Of a stretch of DNA of 10,493 nt, positions 5,558 through 10,493 are shown in pieces (the stretch's first letter is position 1; every line of letters starts with the position of its first letter). The notes under the pieces were generated by a model that worked only from the letters and a program-made list of their open reading frames with translations, was not told the origin of the DNA and ran no database searches. The stretch is from Calidifonticultor sp964387355. GTDB lineage: Bacteria > Actinomycetota > Humimicrobiia > Humimicrobiales > Humimicrobiaceae. Made by a program: the position numbers and the translations under genes. The stretch is taken from the NCBI GenBank assembly GCA_964387355.1, contig CAYLWJ010000120.1:1-10493 (forward strand), written 5' to 3'.

Positions 5558-7021
5558 ATGGATGAGCTTAAACAAGAAGCAAAAAAACTGATTTTTGAAT
5601 TTAAAGGTAATTCATATATTTATGGTCTTGGCTGTATTGATAAAATTGGAGACCTTGCTAAAAATCTTGGAAAGAAAGCTGTTCTTGTAATTTCAGATAA
5701 GAGCTGGGCAAAGAATTTTAAAGATAAAATAATGCAGTCTCTTTTTAAGGCTGGAGTAGAAATTCTTAAAACTGTTGGAACTGCAAGGCCTAATACACCA
5801 AGTGAAGATGTTTTTTTATTGCAAGATTTGCTGGTTAAAGAAAAGCCAGATTTTTTAATTGCTGCAGGTGGCGGCTCTGCTATAGACTGTGCTAAAGCAG
5901 CCGCTGCTCTTGCAGTAATTTCTCCATTTACGCATGATGTTGAGCCGTTATTTGGTGTAGGAAAAGTTTCTGAAATTCTAAATTCAAAAAATTTAAAAAT
6001 GCTTCCAGTACTTGCTGTTCAAATGAGTGCCTCGTCTGCCGCCCATTTGACCAAATATTCTAATATTACTTATTTAGAAACTTACCAGAAAAAATTAATT
6101 GTTGATGATGAAATTGTTCCGCCTTATGCATTGTTTGATTATGAAGTTACGGCTACTGCTGATAGAGATTTAACAATTGACGGTGTGCTTGATGGTATTT
6201 CACACTGCTTGGAAGTTTATTATGGCGCAAATTTTAATTCAGAAGATCCTGCCAGTATCGAAAAATTTAAAAAAATTGAGCAAGTAGCTATAAATGGTAT
6301 TTCATTATTGATAAACAGTGCCAAAAAATGTTTGGACGAACCAAGCAATTTATTTTACAGGGAGGCTATTGGACTTGGAACTGATTTAGGCGGTTATTCA
6401 ATTATGCTTGGAGGAACAAATGGTGGGCATTTAACCAGTTTTACTTTAATTAAAATATTAAGCCATGGGAGAGCTTGTGGGATTTTAAATCCGTATTGGA
6501 CTGTATTTTTTGCTCCAGCTATAAAAAGACAGCTCTCAGTATTAATTGGAGTTTTTAAAGATTACATTGATATTGATAAGGATTATATTGATATTGAAGA
6601 TGCTTACACTGACATTGTTGGTGATTACATTGATATTGATAATGAAGGGCTAAAAGATTTAAAAGGTTTTAAAAGTTTAAAAAGTTATGAAAAACCTAGT
6701 TCTTCAAGCACTTTAAAAGAAAATTCTTCAGATAATTTTTCTTCAGATAGCTTTTCTGCAGCTTTAAAAATGGCAAAAATAGTTGCAAATGGTATGATTA
6801 ATTTTTTAAAGTCATTGGGTGTTCCTACAAGACTACAAGATGTTGAAGGATTTATTGATGATTTAATTTTTAAAACTTTAGAGTCTGCTAAAAACCCGCA
6901 ACTGGAAATGAAATTAAAAAATATGCCAGTTTCTTTAAGTGCAAGTATGGTAGATGAATATATGCTACCTATATTAAATGCAGCAAAAACTGGGGACTTA
7001 ACGTTAATAAAAACATTATAA
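5558..7021 (+). CDS. Iron-containing alcohol dehydrogenase family protein with repeat insertion
   Basis: This 487-residue protein belongs to the Fe-type alcohol dehydrogenase superfamily (NAD(P)-dependent oxidation of alcohols or reduction of carbonyls, usually with one metal). The N-terminal nucleotide-binding domain has GGGSAIDCAK (104-113). Metal ligands are likely D212 and H216 in DGVLDGISHCLE, with H291 (GGTNGGHLTSF) and H303 (LSHGRACG). Usual length is about 380-420; the excess is an insertion at about 335-398, made of four heptad repeats (DYIDIDK-like) then Lys/Leu- and Ser-rich sequence. The substrate cannot be named. ATG 5558 has no good Shine-Dalgarno site. GAGGA at 5514-5518 would suit an in-frame CTG at 5528 instead, adding ten residues. 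It occupies the place where rpoB is normally found. Confidence 0.88.
   Translation: MDELKQEAKKLIFEFKGNSYIYGLGCIDKIGDLAKNLGKKAVLVISDKSWAKNFKDKIMQSLFKAGVEILKTVGTARPNTPSEDVFLLQDLLVKEKPDFLIAAGGGSAIDCAKAAAALAVISPFTHDVEPLFGVGKVSEILNSKNLKMLPVLAVQMSASSAAHLTKYSNITYLETYQKKLIVDDEIVPPYALFDYEVTATADRDLTIDGVLDGISHCLEVYYGANFNSEDPASIEKFKKIEQVAINGISLLINSAKKCLDEPSNLFYREAIGLGTDLGGYSIMLGGTNGGHLTSFTLIKILSHGRACGILNPYWTVFFAPAIKRQLSVLIGVFKDYIDIDKDYIDIEDAYTDIVGDYIDIDNEGLKDLKGFKSLKSYEKPSSSSTLKENSSDNFSSDSFSAALKMAKIVANGMINFLKSLGVPTRLQDVEGFIDDLIFKTLESAKNPQLEMKLKNMPVSLSASMVDEYMLPILNAAKTGDLTLIKTL
6560..6643 (+). repeat. 21-bp in-frame tandem repeat inside the alcohol dehydrogenase gene
   Basis: Four adjacent 21-bp units (6560-6580, 6581-6601, 6602-6622, 6623-6643) encode DYIDIDK, DYIDIED, AYTDIVG and DYIDIDN. 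Units 1, 2 and 4 are nearly identical over 18 bases and unit 3 is diverged. The unit is seven codons, so copy-number changes keep the frame. The array begins an acidic insertion absent from ordinary family members. Confidence 0.9.
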
Positions 7022-7079
7022 AAAAATTATAAAATCTATAAAAAGCTATAAAAATAAATTTAATTACAAATCTAAAAAC

Positions 7080-7829
7080 TTAATCAATTCTAAAAAAACT
7101 TTCCTGCAAATCAAAAATATGGAAACCGTAGTTTAATACTGATGCAAAAAAAGTTTGATACTTGTATTCAAAGATATTTATGCAGCATGGCATTTGGTTT
7201 ATTTTCCAAATACCAGACTCGCTAATATCAAGCATTTTTATAATTAAAAGTTTGCATATAATCCTATGTGTAACAACTACAATAAAAGTTTCGCTTCCTT
7301 CAGTAATAATTTTTTTTAAAGTTTTCCATGCCCTGTCTTGTGCTTCATATAATGTTTCACCTTTAGGGATTGACACCTTAAATGGCTCTTTTATCCATTG
7401 ATTGTAAATTTCTGGATAGTTTAAGCTAACTTCATTATATGATTTGCCTTCCCATTCACCAAAATTTAAATCTATAAACCCTTCTTCTTTTAGTAATTTT
7501 ATATCATTAAATTTTATATTATTATTGTTATTGTTACTATTATCATTATCATTACTATTATCGTCATTATTATTATCATCATCATAATTATTATTATTAT
7601 CTTTTTGAAAATTTTTTATAGTCTCTGCAGTTTTATAAGCTCTGCTTAAAGGGCTTGAATAAATAACATCTATTTTTACGTTTTTTAAAAAATTTCCTGT
7701 TTTTTGTGCTTGCTCTATTCCTGTTTCATCTAATGGTATATCAAAGTGTCCTCTAAAAACCTTTTTTTCATTGAATTCAGTATTGCCATGTCGTATTAAA
7801 AAAATGACTTTTTGATTGCTATCTTTCAT
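7080..7829 (-). CDS. Histidine phosphatase (phosphoglycerate mutase-like) with Asn/Asp-rich insert
   Basis: A 249-residue member of the histidine phosphatase superfamily (branch 1), related to cofactor-dependent phosphoglycerate mutases and alpha-ribazole phosphatases. The catalytic motif IRHGNTEFN (H14 the phosphorylated His) is near the N-terminus. R63 in SSPLSRAYKT, the acidic pair E115/E116 before GFIDLNFGEWEG, and H188 in VVVTHRI complete the active site. About 27 residues (78-104) are almost only Asn, Asp and Ser and account for the excess over the usual 200-210. AAGGAAG precedes the ATG well. It is convergent with the dehydrogenase and divergent from degV. The substrate is not predictable from sequence; the GFxDLNFGxWEG motif resembles the CobC-type group, but no cobalamin genes are nearby. 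Confidence 0.9.
   Translation of the reverse strand: MKDSNQKVIFLIRHGNTEFNEKKVFRGHFDIPLDETGIEQAQKTGNFLKNVKIDVIYSSPLSRAYKTAETIKNFQKDNNNNYDDDNNNDDNSNDNDNSNNNNNNIKFNDIKLLKEEGFIDLNFGEWEGKSYNEVSLNYPEIYNQWIKEPFKVSIPKGETLYEAQDRAWKTLKKIITEGSETFIVVVTHRIICKLLIIKMLDISESGIWKINQMPCCINIFEYKYQTFFASVLNYGFHIFDLQESFFRID
7518..7598 (-). repeat. Trinucleotide-type repeat coding for an Asn/Asp run
   Basis: On the + strand this 81-bp block is made of ATT, ATC and GTT triplets; on the coding strand it reads AAT, GAT, AAC and related codons, for residues 78-104 of the histidine phosphatase. It is imperfect and keeps the reading frame. It sits between the conserved helix after SSPLSRAYKTAET and the catalytic acidic segment, at a surface position where the family tolerates insertions. 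Confidence 0.9.
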
Positions 7830-7991
7830 AAAAACTTCCTTTCTAATTGTAATAATAAAATTAATTGATTATTATTAACTAAATAATTAAATAATTTTTA
7901 CACAGATATTATAATAAATCAATTAAGATAATTAAGATAATTTAAGTTAAGCAAATTACTGTCCTATATTTATTGTTAGAAAGGAATTTAT

Positions 7992-8885
7992 ATGCAAAGT
8001 GTTGCGATTATCACTGACAGTTCAGCAGATATACCTCCTGAATTAGCTGAAAAAAATGAAATAACTATTATTCCAATGTATTTAAGCATTGAAGGTAAAT
8101 CATATAGAGAAGGTATGGATATAAAACCTGAGCAAGTTTTTGCTGCGCTTAATTCGGGTATAAGAGTTACTACCTCTGCTCCACCACCTGGAGATTTTAT
8201 AAAAATTTTTAAGGATTTACTTGATAAAAAAAAGAAACAATTCGTTTACTATATTGGTCTTAGCTCTAAACTTTCTGGCATATTAAATTCTGCATATGCG
8301 GCTAGCAAGCAGTTTGAAGAAGGGAAAATAAAGATTTTTGATTCAAAAACATCTACAATAAATTTAGGTCAGATTGTTTTAGAGACAGCTCGTGCTTTAA
8401 AAAAAGAAATTGATCTTGATAAATTAGATTTATTAATTCAAGAGCTGATAGACAACAGTCGTTTTTCAGCAACACTTGAAAGTATGGAACATGTGTTTAA
8501 AGGAGGCAGAGCAAAGTTTTTTGCAAAGTTTTTAAGTTCATCTATTATATTTAAGCCAATACTTACAATTGGAAGAGATGGCAAAGTTAAGTTAAAAAAA
8601 TTTGCAAAAAATAATAAAACAGCTATTTTTGAGTTAATAAATCAGGCAAAAAAGGAATTAATGATACTTAAAGAAAAGGGCTACAAAAAATGTTATTTAG
8701 GAATATTTTACGGTTCTGACAAAAAGCCTGCACTTCAAATTGAAAAATCCCTAAAACAAGATTTAGAATTAAAGGAAATTATAGATGAAACAATAATTAC
8801 AGAAATAACTGCTATTATTAGTGCTCATACTGGTCCCGGAATATGGGGTGTGGCAACAACTCCTAAAATAGAATACCTAAAATAG
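7992..8885 (+). CDS. DegV family protein (fatty-acid-binding, FakB-like)
   Basis: DegV-family proteins bind a fatty acid; characterised members (FakB) present it to the kinase FakA for phosphorylation and entry into phospholipid synthesis. The 297-residue protein has the family signature near the N-terminus (IITDSSADIPPELAE, 6-20), then TTSAPPPGDF (60-69) with the Ser that binds the lipid carboxylate, YIGLSSKLSG (87-96), FDSKTSTINLGQ (116-127) and ISAHTGPGIWG near 276-286. AAAGGAA precedes the ATG. Divergence from the histidine phosphatase leaves a 162-bp shared upstream region with an overlapping, two-strand TATAAT-like site at 7908-7915. No fakA is in the window. The last codons and the stop lie inside a 14-bp tandem repeat. 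Confidence 0.93.
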   Translation: MQSVAIITDSSADIPPELAEKNEITIIPMYLSIEGKSYREGMDIKPEQVFAALNSGIRVTTSAPPPGDFIKIFKDLLDKKKKQFVYYIGLSSKLSGILNSAYAASKQFEEGKIKIFDSKTSTINLGQIVLETARALKKEIDLDKLDLLIQELIDNSRFSATLESMEHVFKGGRAKFFAKFLSSSIIFKPILTIGRDGKVKLKKFAKNNKTAIFELINQAKKELMILKEKGYKKCYLGIFYGSDKKPALQIEKSLKQDLELKEIIDETIITEITAIISAHTGPGIWGVATTPKIEYLK

Positions 8886-8987
8886 AATACTTAAAATGGA
8901 ATACTTTTAAAATAGAATACTTAAAACAAAACCTCTAAAACAAAACCTCTAAGATAGAGCTCCTAGAATAGTACCCCCTAATATAGA
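8862..8987. repeat. 14-bp degenerate tandem repeat spanning the degV stop codon
   Basis: CCTAAAATAGAATA is perfect at 8862-8875 and 8876-8889, then repeats with decay (8890-8903, 8904-8919 with two extra bases, 8920-8931, 8932-8945, 8946-8959, 8960-8973 and a remnant). Because 14 is not a multiple of three, the second copy is read in another frame and supplies the TAG stop of the DegV protein at 8883-8885. The rest of the gap up to 9173 has no gene. Confidence 0.88.
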
Positions 8988-9070
8988 ATTAATAAAGAAT
9001 CAATTTAAAAGCGATACCCTTTAAAATATTAAAATATTTTAAATCATAGGATAATAATCTATAATAGTAT

Positions 9071-9103
9071 TAGCTAATTTAGCTATTTTGTATAGTTTAT
9101 AAT
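9071..9103 (+). promoter_or_regulatory. Candidate promoter and dyad operator of the Phd-Uma2 gene
   Basis: TAGCTA-ATT-TAGCTA (9071-9085) is a symmetric site made of two self-complementary hexamers three bases apart. A perfect TATAAT lies at 9098-9103, so the dyad covers the -35 region; the -35 itself is weak. Phd/YefM antitoxins typically repress their own promoter by binding such dyads, and the gene downstream has a Phd/YefM-like N-terminus. The link is inferred. Confidence 0.35.
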
Positions 9104-9173
9104 TGTATTGTATGTAGTTTTTAAATTTATAACTTGAAAATAACTATTTAAGACAGTAAGGAAGGAGTCCTTT

Positions 9174-9917
9174 ATGATAGTAAGTTCAACTGATCTTAAA
9201 AATAATCTTGGAAAATATTTAAGAGATTGTGCAAAAGAGAAAATAATTATTACAAGCAATGGAAGAAAAATTGCCATACTAAGCTCCTATGATGAAAATA
9301 CAGACTATTTTAATCCTTTTATTGATGATGGTGTTGTAAGCGAGCAAGAGGCAGAAGCTTTTAACCTTAAGCCTAAAAAGATGTCGTATGAAGAATTTCT
9401 TAGGTTTACGGAAAATACCCAAAAAAGGTATGAGTATATAGATGGCGAAGTTTATATTCTTACTGCTCCAGGGACAATGCACCAAAAAGTGCTGGGTAAA
9501 CTGTATATTCTTTTTTATAATTTTTTTAAAAATAAAAAGTGCATTCCGATGTTGGCTCCATATGATATTACTTTAAAGAAAAGTCCAGATAATATAAATG
9601 TTGTAGAGCCTGACTTAGTTGTAATTTGTGACCTTGAAGAGAATTTAAACAAAAAAGATCGTTATATGGGTATTCCGACACTTATAGTTGAGATAATATC
9701 CCAATCAACTATTTCTAGGGATATGATAAAAAAATTGGACTTATACATGTGCTCAGGTGTAAATGAATATTGGATTGTTAATCCAGCAAACAAGGAAGTC
9801 ATTGTATATTTTTTTGAAAATAATAATATTGCTGCAAGTAAAACATTTAAAAATAATGAAACTGCAAAGTCAAATTATTTTACAGACCTTAAAATTAGAC
9901 TGAAGGATGTTTTATAA
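9174..9917 (+). CDS. Phd/YefM antitoxin-like domain fused to Uma2 family endonuclease domain
   Basis: The 247-residue protein has two parts. Residues 1-40 (VSSTDLKNNLGKYLRDCAKE, then IIITSNGRKIAIL) match the N-terminal DNA-binding fold of Phd/YefM antitoxins. Residues about 69-215 match the Uma2 (DUF820) PD-(D/E)XK nuclease family: MSYEEFLRF, YEYIDGEV (E87), VVEPDLVVICD (D147), LIVEIISQST (E173), IKKLDLY and GVNEYWIVNP. All expected acidic catalytic positions are present, so the nuclease domain may be active. Its target is unknown for the family. A strong GGAAGGAG lies before ATG 9174, inside the palindrome AAGGAGTCCTT (9162-9172). No separate toxin or antitoxin gene is adjacent. The gene's last 120 bp recur, degenerate, immediately downstream. 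Confidence 0.82.
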   Translation: MIVSSTDLKNNLGKYLRDCAKEKIIITSNGRKIAILSSYDENTDYFNPFIDDGVVSEQEAEAFNLKPKKMSYEEFLRFTENTQKRYEYIDGEVYILTAPGTMHQKVLGKLYILFYNFFKNKKCIPMLAPYDITLKKSPDNINVVEPDLVVICDLEENLNKKDRYMGIPTLIVEIISQSTISRDMIKKLDLYMCSGVNEYWIVNPANKEVIVYFFENNNIAASKTFKNNETAKSNYFTDLKIRLKDVL

Positions 9918-10045
9918 GTCACTGTATATTTTTTGAAAATGATAACATTGTGAAAATAATAGCATTGTGGCAAGTAAAACATTTAAAAGTAATGAAACTG
10001 CACAATCATATTATTTTTCCGATTTTAGGATTAGGAGACTTTTAT
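9918..10045 (+). pseudogene. Degenerate duplicate of the 3' end of the Phd-Uma2 gene
   Basis: The sequence from 9916 to 10045 aligns with 9796-9915, the last 120 bp of the gene above. Shared blocks include AAGTC at the start, TGTATATTTTTT, GCAAGTAAAACATTTAAAA and AATGAAACTGCA, ending CTTTTAT against GTTTTAT. The second copy has lost one T from the T-run, contains an internal 17-bp duplication (9935-9951 and 9952-9968) and many substitutions, so it encodes no continuous Uma2 tail. It begins at the stop codon of the intact gene. Either the 3' end was duplicated in tandem, or a second Uma2 gene lost all but its tail. Confidence 0.75.
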
Positions 10046-10325
10046 ATGTCTTTATATTGTCAAAGGTATTTAATAGTGTTTACCCACTTTTTTTTAAAGA
10101 AGAACCAAAAATTTAAAATAATTTGCAGATTTTGAATAATTTTCAGATTTTGTGTTAAAATCTAAAAAAGTTGTTATTAAGAGCTACTTGATGTTTAATA
10201 AAAATGACTATTACTATATTTTTTGTTAAAATTAATAAGTAAACCTTAACAAGATAGCTAATAAGATAACTAATACATTAATTAATTTGAAAAATACATT
10301 AATTAATTTGAAATATACTGAAGAG
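10046..10325. other. AT-rich spacer before the nucleotidyltransferase gene
   Basis: No gene is supported in this gap. A short frame beginning near 10046 after AGGAG has no recognisable product. A seven-base inverted repeat TTGTTAA (10223-10229) and TTAACAA (10246-10252), 16 bp apart, precedes the tandem repeats at 10251-10313 and could be an operator, without further support. Confidence 0.6.
10251..10313. repeat. 12-bp and 21-bp tandem repeats upstream of the nucleotidyltransferase
   Basis: AAGATAGCTAAT (10251-10262) is followed by AAGATAACTAAT (10263-10274). Then a 21-bp unit occurs twice, at 10272-10292 and 10293-10313, without mismatch. Both lengths are multiples of three and the region is open in the frame of the downstream gene (NTLINLK twice), so it might be translated if the true start lies further upstream. 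Confidence 0.85.
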
Positions 10326-10493
10326 ATGGAAAAGATAAAGTTAAAAAAGAATGAAAAGAAAGCCTTGAAAGTTTTAAAACATGAATTATTTAAAAGGTTT
10401 AATGTCATTGACTTGCGCATCTTTGGATCAAAGGCTAGGGGAAAAGATACACCTGAATCTGATATAGATGTAATGATAGAGCTTGATAAATAC
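10326..10493 (+). CDS. MNT-type nucleotidyltransferase (partial, 5' end)
   Basis: The first 56 codons of a protein are present; it runs off the window. It begins MEKIKLKKNEKKALK and reaches LRIFGSKARGKDTPESDIDV, the pol-beta-type nucleotidyltransferase motif (GSxARG followed by SDIDV with the two metal-binding Asp). Small proteins with this motif close to the N-terminus are usually MntA-type antitoxins paired with a HEPN toxin, or minimal nucleotidyltransferases; the partner would lie beyond the window. ATG 10326 is chosen because it places the motif at the usual distance. Its Shine-Dalgarno site is poor (GAAGAG too close), and in-frame TTG codons at 10287 and 10308 remain possible starts. 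Confidence 0.8.
   Translation, partial: MEKIKLKKNEKKALKVLKHELFKRFNVIDLRIFGSKARGKDTPESDIDVMIELDKY

Noticed and set aside
7162..7401. + strand open frame inside the histidine phosphatase gene
   Set aside because: It is antisense to conserved catalytic segments of the phosphatase and shows no family features.
7897..7915. Divergent promoter pair between the histidine phosphatase and degV
   Set aside because: TATAAT-like sequence is present on both strands, but no convincing -35 element lies at the correct distance on either strand.
9796..9968. Programmed frameshift joining the Uma2 gene to the downstream copy
   Set aside because: The intact gene ends in TAA at the junction with a complete Uma2 domain, and the downstream copy carries several indels, so decay explains it better.
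9950..10135. 61-residue open frame after the Uma2 gene
   Set aside because: It lies largely in the degenerate copy of the Uma2 tail, lacks a suitable ribosome-binding site and resembles no known protein.

Overview
The window is strongly AT-rich bacterial DNA. It carries the conserved translation and transcription cluster tuf (3' end) - rpmG - trnW(CCA) - secE - nusG - rplK - rplA - rplJ - rplL, all on the + strand. This gene order, the Shine-Dalgarno sites, frequent non-ATG starts (GTG for rpmG, TTG for rplJ and probably rplA) and an L10-type leader before rplJ point to a low-GC bacterium, either Firmicutes-like or a deep-branching candidate lineage. The sequence alone does not settle the phylum. 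Unusually, rplL is not followed by rpoB-rpoC.

Region 1-846 holds the end of EF-Tu, a 421-bp purine-rich spacer with a candidate sigma-A promoter, ribosomal protein L33 and tRNA-Trp. Region 1029-5433 holds the preprotein translocase subunit SecE, the elongation factor NusG and ribosomal proteins L11, L1, L10 and L7/L12. The 680-bp rplA-rplJ spacer contains the most informative regulatory structure in the window. The L10-binding leader core (about 3784-3833) can pair almost continuously with 4079-4107. The latter segment overlaps the 3' arm of a long terminator stem (3971-3997 with 4102-4136, then a T-run). This looks like a complete antiterminator/terminator switch by which the L10-L7/L12 complex would control its own synthesis.

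From 5558 onward the genes are accessory: an iron-containing alcohol dehydrogenase with about 60 extra residues built partly from a 21-bp tandem repeat; a convergent histidine phosphatase with an Asn/Asp-rich insert; a divergent DegV-family fatty-acid-binding protein; a single protein with a Phd/YefM antitoxin-like N-terminus and a Uma2 PD-(D/E)XK nuclease C-terminus; a degenerate second copy of the 3' end of that gene; and the start of a MNT-type nucleotidyltransferase cut by the window edge.

A recurring theme is short tandem repetition with units of about 9 to 21 bp, and a different sequence at each site. It occurs in nearly every spacer and also inside genes (L7/L12 N-terminus, alcohol dehydrogenase, histidine phosphatase, the degV stop region, upstream of the nucleotidyltransferase). 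Units inside genes are multiples of three, except at the degV end, where the stop codon lies in the repeat. This suggests a genome shaped by replication slippage.
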